64,000 nt of DNA, taken from the NCBI GenBank assembly GCA_027924585.1, contig BSBM01000096.1, forward strand, positions 2,294,001-2,358,000, in the 5' to 3' direction. Positions within the stretch are counted from its first letter, which is position 1. Each line of letters opens with the position of its first letter. The DNA comes from Larix kaempferi (lineage: Eukaryota; Streptophyta; Pinopsida; Pinales; Pinaceae). This document shows positions 46,949 through 58,589 of the stretch, piece by piece. The notes under the pieces are model-generated. The model ran no database searches and had not been told where the DNA came from. It saw nothing but the letters and a program-made list of their open reading frames with translations. The position numbers and the translations under genes were made by a program.

Positions 46949-49881
46949 GATTGCCCCCTGGTGTGTGAGGACAGGAGCTCATCGTATGGTCGATAGACAT
47001 CATAGGATCTCTCTTTTTCGTGGTAGTCAGTTGAAGGGTGGTGGAGAACGGAGCTTGTGTTGGAGGGTGGAGTACACACTTCACTTGGACTGCAAGGGCT
47101 ATAATGGTACATACAATTCCTCGACAATGGGTTAGGTACAAAGAATGTCATATATATACACGAGGAGGGCATACCCATGCTCGTCTCAATGTCTCAATAT
47201 ATACGAATCATGAGGTCCAAAGGGGACTTGAACAATACATGAATAACTGATGGGTACATCATAACGATCCAAAGGGGACCCAAATATGGAATATAATCAT
47301 GGTCCAACCATGGCTGATAGGAAGAAATGAAACTGGAAACAATAAAATTCATCATGAATGCAATACCAAAATAACTTATGCTTTGTTGGATATAAAGGTG
47401 TCCAACAACTGGACGAACTCAACAACAGAGAGTTGGAATCCCGGAGGTACAATCAACTACATATGAACTGGATACACTAGGAAGCATATAACTGAAGGAC
47501 TTCCAAACACTATCGCCAACACAGCCCGGATATCCACAGAAACATACTACTGAAAGGGTTCCAAAGAGAGTCACCAATGTGCTAGAGTCGGGGGACATCC
47601 AGGGTCTTCGTTGAAAAATGAAAAGGACAAATACCCTATACGAATCTCAACGCTGCAATAAGGTGGTTGATGTCGAGCACGTGAGTAACAACCTTTCTAA
47701 GGGGCACTAATGACTCCCCTTAGGTGGTCCATAGGAACTCATCATTGATGGTGATGAAGCCAAGGTACAGGGACCTTTGGGTCTATCCTCTGCAATAGAT
47801 GTGTTGGTGTTGACAGAAGGAGACCTGCAACTACCAAGGAAATGAGGTGTCCTTGATAGGAGCATGGGGGATACAACCAAGATGTGATAGAGATGGACCT
47901 AGGATTGAGACACTGTTGGGGGATACGAGGGTCACTGAGTAATGGGACTCAAATTTCCTTTGTTCAGAGTATGACAGTAGGGTTGACCTGGAAGCACATG
48001 AAAATTTTCTTAGGAGAGAGGATCATAGCTGGGGTACCGGGGACTATGACTACAATGTGGGATACTCAGAGGGGGGAGGACTGATAGGTGATATCAGGGG
48101 GGACTCCAAGGATGACACATCATAGAAGACTTTGAACAAAGGAGACCATACTGGGGAATGCTGCCATAATGTGGGACCATATGTGATCTACAGGGGGCAT
48201 TGAAAGGTATCATTTGGGCCTTCTTCATGGTTTAATGAGTGCAAAGAAGGGATAGAAGTGTGCTCAATATGGTACAGTTGTGTGGATTTTGATGAGCCCA
48301 AGGCGGTGGATGCTCATTGGTGCTTTCATGTTTAGAGAATATGAAAATAGGAAGAAGACTCCAGGGGTGTTCTTTTTCGTAAGCTAGTCCCCAAATCCCA
48401 AAAAAGCATAAAAGTATGCAATGAATAACTCTTCTAGCCAAAGGGGCTAGAGTATTCATTTTTCGTAATTAGTCCATCCGGTCCGAAAAATAAGTAATAG
48501 GCATAGTGAATGGATTCCCTTTCAAATAATTTAATGAGCATGAAAGGAAGCAAGATTGCTTAGCGATCTTTCCATTATTTAGGGAGTCAGAAAAGGGCTT
48601 AACATAAAATCCATGATGGGAGTCCACAAAATGGCCAATGAATGATAATGTGAAAGAATGCATGTGGCTTCATTTCGAGATGTCAAACTATGTGGAATCT
48701 TGATCCTATGGGGATACGAATGGCATGGGTTCTAAATACAAAGGGGGCACTAAACGGTCACCCATGTGGGGTAAGCTCTACTATCGAGCAAGGGTGAATG
48801 CAATGGTTGTTGGGTTGGGACACTTACTCAGATAGGGAGGGTCCTACAGGAATAAAGGAGAAACTGGATCAATGCATAAGATACTCAACAGGATAATATG
48901 ACTTATATACTAGTTAAGAGGTTATACATGTAGGGATCAGTTGTTGACTGAAACAAGTGGAGTTCAACACAACTTGGACCTATACACATGGAAACGATAC
49001 CAAAGTGTAAAATGTGCACATGGAAATCAAACCAAATATACAAGTGACACGTGGCTTCAAAAATGGTCAAGATCATACATGTGAAAAAGTGAGTAGAGTT
49101 AAGGTCTTGTCCCCATGCTATGGGCATGGGGTTTGTGATTATGGGGCACATATGTGTTGGATTGAGAAATTGGCTCGTTAAAATGTTGTGATAGATGTGA
49201 CAGGGAAGGTTCAAAATGATTGAGCATGCCCCCTATCCCAAGGTTGAGGTAATATATTATGCCCCCTAGCCTAGAGGTGTCAATGCGGTGCAGATGCTCT
49301 CTTGGAGAGGGATCAACAGGGCATCGACCAACTGCTGGTAGGGGGGTGTACCGTGAATCTATTGGCCATGGTGGCACACTGAATTGGTGATATAATGATG
49401 GGGGATTCCTCCTACGGGGTGGATTCCCCCAATATCACTGACTAGAGTGATGACGATAATGAGTAGGCAAGTGTTGGGGCCTGTCCCTAGGTTGCGGACA
49501 TGGGATTTACTCATCAGTTTGAAAGGATCGAACGGATAGGTTGGAGGGGATCGTATTTATCGAATAAATTGTAGTGATATGGGTTGATGATGAAGGATCA
49601 TTAGAGGATGATATGAAATAAATGGTGTTTGTCTCGGTCGACAAGGATTCCGGGGGGTGGATTTCCTCAACAACGGTTATCTGAGACTCTAAGGACAACG
49701 TGCGTAACTCAACCAGCACCGATCGATATTTTGGTAACTCTAGGAAATGGTAGGAGTAGTGGCCATAAAGGCCACAAACCATGCACGGATGGTTTGTATG
49801 CAGCAATTTGTTACGTGAGTGAGGAGGGGTTGTCACTTGAAAAACTGAGATATTCTCGTCATCATCCAACGTATGTATGTG
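46949..49881 (-). mobile_element. Gag-only Ty3-like element, minus strand (possible non-autonomous)
   Basis: At 49869-49507 the minus strand encodes an ORF with HTNHPCMVCGLYGHYSYHF, a CCHC knuckle with the last Cys changed to Phe. ELPKYRSVLVELRTLSLESQ and a Ser/Thr-rich tail follow, which is the end of a gag. From its stop to the polypurine tract at 46959, about 2.5 kb, no protease, RT or integrase can be found. The sequence is Pro/His/Ser-rich in translation and free of domains. With the LTR-like start at 46948 this fits a non-autonomous element that kept only gag. Its 5' part is probably interrupted by the Tat-like element starting at 49926. Confidence 0.45.
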
Positions 49882-50071
49882 AGTGTGGAGGATGGGAAAT
49901 TGTGGATAGTTTTTGGTAGCCTGACTGTTACACCTAAAATCTTACCACCATTAGATTTAGTGTATACATTCTGAAGTTCTATTGACTAAGTCATTTACCT
50001 GGAAGGGACATTATTGCACTTCTATTAGGTTTTGAGAGGTCGTCACAGGATGCACTCATGCAACCTGCAGT

Positions 50072-50101
50072 GTCGCACCTTGCTCCTTTACAGGGTGCGA
50101 C
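50072..50101. promoter_or_regulatory. Hairpin-forming inverted repeat in LTR
   Basis: GTCGCACC (50072-50079) and GGTGCGAC (50094-50101) are perfect inverted repeats with a 14-base loop, located about 180 bp before the TATA box. It could be a protein-binding palindrome or a chance structure. Nothing else supports a function. Confidence 0.5.
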
Positions 50102-50280
50102 AAAGTCAGTTAAAAGGAAAAAATAGCTTCTTCGAGCTCATTCGCAAAGGTTGTTGACTTGGATCCTTATATTTGACCTGTTGGGGGAGCTGGCCTTCGG
50201 TTCCTAACCTATCGAGAGGATCCCCTATCTCTCTCCTATCATATCTCAACCTACCCTATCCATATCCTATCCACTTAGTC

Positions 50281-50289
50281 CTATATAAG
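50281..50289 (+). promoter_or_regulatory. TATA box of the LTR promoter
   Basis: CTATATAAG lies about 355 bp into the LTR in a plausible U3 position; transcription would be expected to start about 30 bp downstream. Confidence 0.6.
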
Positions 50290-50835
50290 TGAGGCTCTAC
50301 CCCTCTCCAAAGGGGAGGAAGTCTATGGTACTCTTATGATGGTGGAATTAGCTTGGTAGATCAACACTCTAGCTTGGGGAACATCTACTTCTCTCTAGGA
50401 GCTTTGGCATGGCTTGTCGGAAGGAGCTTGCAATGTTAAGGAAATGGTTGTGATCCTCTTTTCTATTGTACTCTCCACTTTTCAATACAGTTAATACAAT
50501 TGCTTTCCATAAATATTGTCGCATTGATAATGTTTAGAGTTTTCCTCCTTAACTGTTAACTTAGATCTATCATATGAGATATATGCTTTCACTATTCTTG
50601 GTCTATTATATGTTCAACAGGGTATAGTTGTTCAAGATCTGGCAGCACTGGAGCATTAGATCAATGAAGAAGAAAGGGATCTACAAATCTAAGGTAAACG
50701 ATCTATCTTTACATTGGAATTTCTACTTGATCTCGGAAAGTATTTTGTGTTCTGTCCTATTTGTTCTAGACTTACGTTAAGCTAGGGATATCAGGCCTTG
50801 AGTCTGCTCTCGGTAGATTGTCCATCAAACAAATC

Positions 50836-50853
50836 TGGCGACCATACTGGGGA
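50836..50853 (+). promoter_or_regulatory. Primer-binding site, TGGCGAC type
   Basis: TGGCGACCATACTGGGGA starts with the TGG that pairs with the CCA end of a tRNA. It is close to the TGGCGACTC...TGGGGA sites described for Ogre/Tat elements, usually attributed to tRNA-Arg. The exact tRNA cannot be named from this window. Confidence 0.75.
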
Positions 50854-52930
50854 GAACATTGCTTCATAGTTTTCATTTGAATGTTATTTTCAGTTGACTT
50901 CTTGCCAAGCTATCTTGTTTTCCACTTGCTTCTTGAGGTTGTTCCACAATCAGATCTTCACTTAGAAGAGTTTGATTACCTTCCTCTGAGTTTGCACAAC
51001 TTATTTTCAAACCTGTTTACTGCTCATTACTTGGAGATTTGACTCATCTTTGAACTTAGATCTCGCCTGTTGCACCTGGGTGATATACAAAGAGCGACAT
51101 TGTGTCTTTTTTGGTCTCTGTTCTTTGTCTGTTGGCCTGTCGTTGCAACCCTGTCACTGACCTTCTACGACACCGTCGCACTCCCTGCATTGGTGAACCG
51201 CGATGTCACACTGTGTACAAGCATAGAGTGCGCTGATCTACCCTTTTTGCCATACAGGCACCTTTTCTCCTCTTCTGTTTTGAGTGTGGTTTGTATGCAA
51301 ACTCCCTCTGCACTATATGATCCAGTCAGAGATCCTTTTTGTTGTATGTGTTTCAGTTGTTTGGTTGTTGGAGTTGTTTTGGGTTCCATCTTGGACAAGT
51401 TTGAGATTTTGGTAGTGGAGGACACTTTGGTCTCCCCCACCTTCATCCACTCACCCTTGTTTTCCTCCTCTCCTAGCCTGATCTGATCAAGTGCATTGGA
51501 TCAGTCCCAGACCTCACTTGCATTCTTTTTGTGAGCCTTGTTTGCTTTAGTGCTGCTTGTTACTATTTGACTTTGAGTGTTTGAATGTATTTTCAGTCCA
51601 TTGAGTGCTCACTTTCTCTTGAGATTTTCTGAGTTGTTAGAGTATTGCAAGTGATCTTTTCATTTCAAAAATCCATGTGTAAAAACATAGCTGTTATCAA
51701 ATTATTGTTTTGATGCATCTGTTGAAAGATTAAAGGTACTTTGTTTCCATCATTTTCGAAATCATTTAAAAAGAATTGTTCATGCATTGGAATGTTTCAT
51801 TTACAAATCTTTTGGAAAATTGAAGAAGAATTGTATTGCTGCGTTTTTCATGAATTATGAATCATTCATCTTCTTGAGAAACTTGGATAGTTTTTAGTTT
51901 TGCAAAAGTAGTTCCATGTTTGAAAAAGTCACGTTGTACCTTTGATTTTTTATGTTTTAAGAAATCATAGTGAAAGTGAAAAGCTTGCATGCTCTGCTTA
52001 GGATCTCTCTCTTTTCATTACTCAGCGTCGCTTTTGAAAAGACAAAAGAGAAAGAAAAACATGTTTTGATTTGGCTTAGTAGTGTTGTGAAAATTTTGTG
52101 TTTCGTTGAAAAAGGAAAGGAATGTTTCAATGTCATTTTTCGTAGATTTGGGATTGTGTTGCATTGCATTGTTTTGGTGAAGTTGTTGGAAAGAAAAGAA
52201 GATTTCTCCTTCCCATAAGTAGCATTCATCGAAAGAAAAGCGTACATTTTGCATGTAGCTAGGGCTTGCATTATGTTTCCGATTATGTACTCACCTATTG
52301 CATTCACCTAACCGTCCAAATAAAATTAATGGTAGAACTAGGGTAAAATATTTAGAAACTTGTGTGTAAGTTAGAGACGTGTTCCGACGTCATTAAGCGT
52401 GGAAGCTGCATTATTTTCCAGCACTGTATCCCGGGGGTATTGTAGTCTTCCACGTACTTATCGGTATATCGAGCTCCTTCACGTACCCACCAAGTCATCT
52501 TGAGTACTTGGCGTATATCGAAGGGTGTATCACGTACTCGGTAGTATATCGAAAGGTCTCTTACCAAATGGTTGTGCATTAGACAGCACCACTATGGATT
52601 TGAGCTCCCACGTACCTTGCGTATATCGGGAGACACCCTTAGGATTCCTGAAACCAACTGAGTTAACCTTTTGGCCGTCTTGGCGGAGCAATGCATCGAG
52701 AACAACACTCAGTGAGCTACTACGCACGTACCGTCTAGGTAATTGGGTATGCAGGCAAGGGTATGGTCCCAATCCTCCTTATTGCGTCATATTGTTGGAC
52801 CCTGCGGTATATCGTGAGTTGCGAAGCCTTGACAATCCAGTGAGGTTCCAACCTGTTGAATCCACTCTTATAACATAAGTTTGCTTGTGGCCTTAGTTTG
52901 TGTATGGTTTTGTCTGGTCTGCTTTCTTTT
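50854..52930 (+). other. 5' leader, without recognisable protein
   Basis: About 2.1 kb lie between the primer-binding site and gag. The longest open stretch (51070-51486, 138 codons) is hydrophobic and Cys-rich but has no domain; I do not call it a gene. At the right end (about 52915-52933) a pyrimidine run with CTTTTAGCTTGCCTTAG|GAG looks like a splice acceptor just upstream of the gag frame, so gag may be expressed from a spliced RNA. Confidence 0.5.
52451..52814. repeat. Periodic CACGTAC / GTATATCG motif
   Basis: CACGTAC or ACGTAC occurs at about 52451, 52480, 52531, 52609 and 52725. GTATATCG occurs at about 52464, 52513, 52544, 52621 and 52807. In four cases the pair is spaced by only 5-30 bases and the text between is unrelated. 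This looks like degenerate repetition of a short binding or structural motif, not slippage. Confidence 0.6.
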
Positions 52931-52933
52931 AGC

Positions 52934-55560
52934 TTGCCTTAGGAGAAACTCTTGTTTCAGTCACTTTGGCTGACTTTCCTTGGAGAAGGTCCTATAGAAT
53001 TCAAAACTTACCACCCAAATATCCCCTTAATCAGGAGGTAATTTCGAGGGTGAGGATGGATCCACATGCCAGGGTTGGGTCACATGAAGTGGAAAACCCC
53101 ACTTTGAATGTTGGAGGACTTTTATTTCCTCATACTCCTCCAGATTCACCTACCTCTCATCCTCCACAGGGTGTAGAAGCACAACTCCCCACTTCACAAG
53201 ACTTGTCTCCCATTGCTTCGGGAGAGTCTGGGTCGTTGGAATGGATAAATCAACCCCAGGATGACTCCACAGCCGTTGCTGGTCCATCAGTAGCCTACTG
53301 GACATCTTCTACCGGTCACCCAGTGGCCCATTTTTCCATTGCACCCCCACCCAGTCAGGCTAGTCCCGACAACTGCTTGACACCTTATCGCGAGCAACTA
53401 GCACGTTTACGTGCCATGGGTGAGGAATTTCGAAGTCAGAACTTTCAAATAAGATTCAACGACCGGCCGATCCCAGGTAATTCTTTATCTTTCGAGTCAC
53501 CGGAATCATCCACGCAACACATGACCACTTCTAAAACTGGTCAACTTGCTCATGCATCTCCTACACAGGAGACCAGTTCAGTACTTCCTACTGCCCAACC
53601 TGTTGAACAGCAACAGTCCAACACACCTGTAACCACCATGGTTACGTTACCTGTTCCCCCACCTCAAACTTTGAGAGGAGGATACTCCTTACCCCCTACC
53701 TTGTTTACAAGTAATGTTAACCCTACGGTGAATAACAAACAAACAACGTTGGGTCAACCTTTACCGAGTGATCACCATGTTGTTGCTGGGGGGAAACCCT
53801 TGTCTCTTAACCATAATACCACAGTTGGAATCCCCATCGGACCTACCATCAGCAATTCACTACCTCTTGGACCTTCCACTATAGGACTATCCCATGTTGG
53901 AGGACCATCCAATGTAATTCAACCTCCATCGAGTCAAGCGTATCCAGGTTATCCTAACCCTGTGCCGGGTCAACTTAATCCCAGAAACACACTCTACGGG
54001 GTACCCTACCCTGGTAATCCTTACACTCTTTGGGGATAGCAAAATGTTTTACAACATGGACCCCCACTTACAGTCCCTCTACCTCTCATTGGTCCACCCC
54101 CACCTCCCATCGGAGGCAGAGGGCCCCCACACAACTCTGGAGGAGGAGGACATCTACCTTCTGGTGGAGGACCACCTCATTTCGGTCATCATGGCCCACC
54201 TCCCCCTGGACGAGGTGGCGGAGGACCTCCACCACCACCTCCTGGCGGTGGCGGTGGTGGAGGACCATCTTATCCTGGTGGCGGTGGAGGTCCATCCTAT
54301 TCTGGCAGTGGTGGTGGACCACCACCTCATCCCGGTTGTGGTGGCGGCCCACCCCCTCCCGGCGGTGGAGGTGGGCCACCACCTTATGGTCATGGGCCAC
54401 TTTATTATGGTAATGGACCACCCCACTATGGCGGCGGACCTTCTTTTGGTTCGGGCGGCACATACCCCTACGACCAGTTTCCTCCTAGTACACCTTACGG
54501 TCATACTGGTCCTTACACGCCTTATCCATACTATCAGTACACGCAGCCTAATCTGGAGCTGCCCTTTTTGGCTACTTTGGACCTACCTGACCTGTCTCGT
54601 TTAACCAACGACCCTATTTACCACGGAACTAACTAGCCACCTATTCCGGTGAAACTTCCGTCTGATATCCCGAAATTTGATGGCAAGACGGGTGAAGATC
54701 CTAAAAACCACATGATGACACACCATTTATGGTGTTCATATAACTCCTTAATAGACGAATCGATCCGTATTTGATTTTTTAAAAGGACTCTCACCGGTTC
54801 GGCTGCCAAGTGGTACATCGAATTACCACCCCACTCTTTTCCTGATTTTGGTTCTCTTGCCATGAATTTTTTGACTCATTTCTAGCTGCCTATACGGTAT
54901 GAAACTGGTACTGAGCTTTTAACTTCGCTCCGTCAGAATACTGCCACTCACATTTCGGATCATATCCATGAGTGGCGAAGGAGACGTCGTCTCATTAAAG
55001 CTCCAATTCCGGATCAACTCCTAGCAGAATGGTTCACGAAGTCTCTCATCCCTACCATAGCATGAGATGTTGCCATGGGAAGTGTTTTCACTGAAGAACA
55101 ATCCATCGCTCGTGCCCATATGCTAGACTTAGTTTATACCCAATCCGGCACATTGTTTGATATTCTTCCCGACGCACCCCGCGACGCTAATGACCCTGCG
55201 AAACCACCCAAGGGACCCCAAGCTGATGGTATCATTGGATCCCTTCACACCCAGCCTTCTCATCAACCTGTTGGTTCTTCAAACCCCCAGGGTTTGTCCC
55301 CATCACTAACGCAGGCTGGTCTCAGCACCACCAAATCATCCACCCTTGCTGCTACCGAAGAGGTGAATTCTGTTTCATCAGCTTCGCCTCAAAAGTCCGG
55401 TGGTAAGAAGAAAAACAAGGGGAAACCTAAGAAATCTTCCACCCAGCAGGAACAAAAGAGCACCCCTGATGATACCAAACAGAAAAGGAAGTTAAAGTTT
55501 CCTTGTCTATTGTGTGGTGATGATCATTTTTCTAAGGAGTTCCCCCATAGAGACGAAGTT
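52934..55560 (+). pseudogene. Tat-like gag (Pro/Gly-rich segment, capsid, zinc knuckle)
   Basis: One frame is followed from 52934, with its first ATG at 53053. A Ser/Pro/Thr-rich N-terminus leads to a Pro/Gly-rich segment (54060-54440, runs of P and G up to seven). The capsid domain follows (54655-55060: LPSDIPKFDGKTGEDPKNHM, AAKWYIELPPHSFPDFGSLA and HEWRRRRRLIKAPIPDQLLA), then a Lys-rich linker and CLLCGDDHFSKEFP (55504-55545), a CCHC knuckle whose last Cys is Phe. In-frame stops are at 54037, 54634, 54772, 54883 and 55063, all TAG or TGA and explicable by C-to-T change. Gag builds the RNA-packaging particle. Confidence 0.85.
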
Positions 55561-55899
55561 CAAAAGTTTCTTAAGGGAAAACCCACACCTGCAGTTCTCA
55601 ACGATCATTTCCCTGCTCAAAATCAGCAGTCGATCGCTCACACTTCTTCTTCCCAAGGAGAAGCATCCAACACCGCACATGTTCTCATGGTACGTAATGA
55701 GACTATCAACTTGAACACTCATTCTCGTTCATATGACCCTGTTCTAGCCAAAGAACCCGGTGGAAGTAATACTGAAAAAGATTCCACTTCGATGCCTGAT
55801 GTCACCGTACCGGCTGCGCCTCTCACCATTGAGAAGTCTTCTTTCGAATCAGTGTTGCGTCCACCCAAGAGCACGATTAGAAAATCGGTTTTTAATCCC

Positions 55900-56880
55900 A
55901 ATGCTCGGGATGCTCAAAAATACAGTATTGTAGAGGAACTGGCGCAAGCTCCTTGTGCTATGTCGACGCTCGAAGTCTTGCAAAACTGTCCAAATCAGCG
56001 CAAGACTCTCCTCACTACTATCGGTGCAGTTGAACCAGATTTATCAAATACCATCATGTTCCAGCTGGAGTACTTCAAACCAAGGCTCTCCCATCAGTTG
56101 GCATTCCAAGTTGCCACAAACATTGTTGGGAAGATTATCCATCGTACCCTTTTAGACGAAGGAGCCTCTACGTCAGTCATGTCGATCGCATGTTGGAGAG
56201 CCATAGGTTCTCCGGAGTTGAATTGTTCTCCTACCACTTTGAGAGCCTTTGATAGACGTGGCTTTCAACCTCATGGGTTGTTACAAGCTTTACCAGTAGA
56301 GATGGGGGGCAAGACCGTAACCCTTAACATGGAAGTGGTCATTTCCCCATTAGATTACAACATTCTGCTTGGTCGTAATTGGTTTTATGCCATACACGCG
56401 GTTGCATCATCTGTCTTCCACATAGTACAATTCCCCCATCAGGGTCGAATTGTCACAGTTGACCAATTGGATTTCTGCACACCTGACACCACTTCTCACC
56501 CAGGCGATAACGTTCCTTCCATTGGACAGTCTTCGCAAAAGTATGAGAGTGTGGGGGTTGGCCTCGTTAAGGATTCATCCCTTATGGGCGTTTTTCCTAT
56601 TTCGGATCCCCCAAATCATGTTGCCACAGTGAACATGATCTCCTCGCAGTTATCTTCTATTTCCAACTCTATTGATTCATGGCTTGTACCTGATGAAGCC
56701 ACCACACACCTGATTGGAGACCGCATGCCTCTGTCACCCGCTGAACTGATATACGAGGCTATCCAGTCGGCCCTGGAGGATCACTTATCTGTGACCTCCA
56801 CCCCGATTTCTCTGCAATGGACATATCCGATCCCTTCCTACGGACTTTTCATTCTAATGAGTCCATCTTGGAAATCATGA
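55900..56880 (+). pseudogene. Aspartic protease of the Tat-like element
   Basis: It lies in the same frame as gag. HRTLLDEGASTSVMSIACWR (56140-56200) holds the active site as D-E-G-A rather than the usual D-S/T-G. TTLRAFDRRGFQPHGLLQAL, VTLNMEVVISPLDYNILLGR and NWFYAIHAVASSVFHIVQFP follow in the order of retroelement proteases. The frame ends at 56880, overlapping the RT frame that opens at 56817, so either a decay indel or a frameshift site lies near 56800. The enzyme would cut the polyprotein into its mature parts. Confidence 0.8.
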
Positions 56881-58500
56881 GCGCGGATGATCCTCTGTGG
56901 GAAGACCTCCATCATCGTTCGTATTCCCTTCCCATTTTTACTACTGTAGAGAACGACATCTGCACCATTTCTACACTGGATGTTCTTTTTGGCTCTCCAT
57001 CTTTGATACTCGCATGTCAAACGAATTCTGAAGGCAACTTAGCCAACATTGAGCCTACTACTTTGATCGACATCTTGGTTAAACCTGGTGCGGTTAAACC
57101 TGGTGTAGTGGAACACATTTAATTAGGCGAGAAGTGTTCCCCTGAAGAAGTCATCTTCGCTACGGCCTTGTTCAATCGATTTCGAGACGTATTCACTTGG
57201 AATTACAAGGAGATTCCTGGGATAGACCCCTCCATTTTTCTGCACGAGATCAAAACCTATCCCGACATCAAACCTGTTCGCCAAAATTTGCGACCGGTAC
57301 ACCCCCGGAAGACTGCGACAATCAAGGAAGAAATAAAGAAACTCTTGAAGGTTGGTTTCATTTACCCTGTCCCATTGATAGAATGGGTCTCAAATGTCGT
57401 CCCTGTGAACAAAAAGAAGGGAACCATCCATGTCTGTGTTGATTATCGGGATCTCAACAAGGATTGTCCCAAAGACAACTACCCGACTCCCTTCATCGAC
57501 CAGATCATTGACAATTGTACTAGAAGCATCATTTTCTCATTTATGGATGGCTTTTCCGGATACAACCAAATTGAGATCCACCCGGCCGATCAACACAAGA
57601 CTGCTTTCATCTGCCCTTGGGGAACGTTTTCATACCGCAAACTTCCTTTTGGACTTAAAAATGATGGCGCCACATTCCAGTGGGCCATGTCGTACGCTTT
57701 CCACAATGTGAAGGACTTTGTGGAACCTTACTTGGACAATCTCCCTGCCCATTCGAAGTAGTTTGAGTTCCACTTTGATCATCTGACGGTTGTTTTCCTC
57801 AGATGCAGGCGGTACAACATCTGCCTGAATCCTCACAAAATCATTTTTTGAGTTGAGTCCGGACACCTCCTTGGCTTTATCGTCTCCAAAGATGGGATCC
57901 GTATTGATCCCTCGAAGGTGGAAACGATCGTCGCTCTTCCACCTCCAACCAATATTACGGAACTTCAAATCCTGCAGGGTAGAGCAACTTACTTACGGCT
58001 CTTCGTTTGTAATTTCACACAGAAGACGCAAGGTTACATGAGATTAATGAAAAAGGACGTCCCATTCATTTGGGATGACTAGGCTCAACAATATTTTGAC
58101 AGTTTGAAGCATGCCATCACACATGCCCCTGTGATCCAACCGCCGAATTACTATCAAGATTACATTTTATATCTCGTTTCTTCCGACAACACTATCGCCA
58201 TGGTTTTGGTCTATTATGCCAGTAAAGGTCTCATCGACGCTGAAACTCGCTATTCACATGTTAAGAAGTTCGCTCTCGCGGAATTCATCGCCGTGCAGAA
58301 ATTTCGACATTATATTATGCTCCGCACCACCACCATCATTTCCAATTCGAACCCCATGTACCACGTTCTGACATGTCAAGTGCTTGGGGGCAAGTATTCA
58401 TGCTGGATCGTGATACTGCAAGAATTCGATCTTCTTTTCGAAAAAGCTAAGTCTAAAAAGTCTTTGGTGTTTGCTGAGCTTATTTTCGACCTCCCACGTA
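56817..58500 (+). pseudogene. Reverse transcriptase and primary RNase H
   Basis: RT blocks: EIKTYPDIKPVRQNLRPVHP, WVSNVVPVNKKKG, HVCVDYRDLNKDCPKDNYPT, IIFSFMDGFSGYNQIEIHPA, FICPWGTFSYRKLPFGLKND and PYLDNLPAH (57727-57747). The last is the Y-x-D-D box, with its second Asp changed to Asn. The RNase H part begins near ILYLVSSDNTIAMVLVYYAS, where about ten residues seem deleted between VLV and YYAS. It continues with ETRYSHVKKFALAEFIAVQK and IISNSNPMYHVL, where the catalytic Glu and Asp positions read Lys and Asn. In-frame stops are at 57121, 57759, about 57850 and about 58080. Confidence 0.85.
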
Positions 58501-58589
58501 TTGATGTAGAGTCTGAGCCCAATGACTCCTTTCCAGATGAGTCATTTTTTCTTATCAGTACGTCTGATCCATGGTATGGAGATATCACA

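Larger units (their letters stand above)
49926..50831 (+). mobile_element. 5' LTR of the Tat-like element
   Basis: Starts TGTTACACCTAAAATC and ends ...ATCAAACA four bases before the primer-binding site, about 906 bp. It contains a TATA box, CTATATAAG at 50281-50289, and a pyrimidine-rich stretch upstream (50220-50280) with repeated CCTATC words. The start resembles the LTR start of the minus-strand element at 46948 (TGTTA-CACCTAAAA). The second LTR is outside the window, so the ends are inferred. Confidence 0.7.

Noticed and set aside
51070-51486. 138-codon open frame in the Tat leader as an extra ORF1
   Set aside because: Ogre-like elements can have an ORF before gag, but this one has no recognisable domain and the opposite strand is also open.
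54154-54504. Long minus-strand open frame of Arg/Trp/Thr-rich protein opposite gag
   Set aside because: It is the mirror of the Pro/Gly-rich codons of gag, where complementary codons rarely give stops. No domain or independent start context was seen.
54030-54604. Alternative-frame open stretches of Trp/Arg/Thr and His/Val/Leu composition
   Set aside because: They are frame shadows of the Pro/Gly-rich gag segment. The gag frame continues through this region with only single stops.
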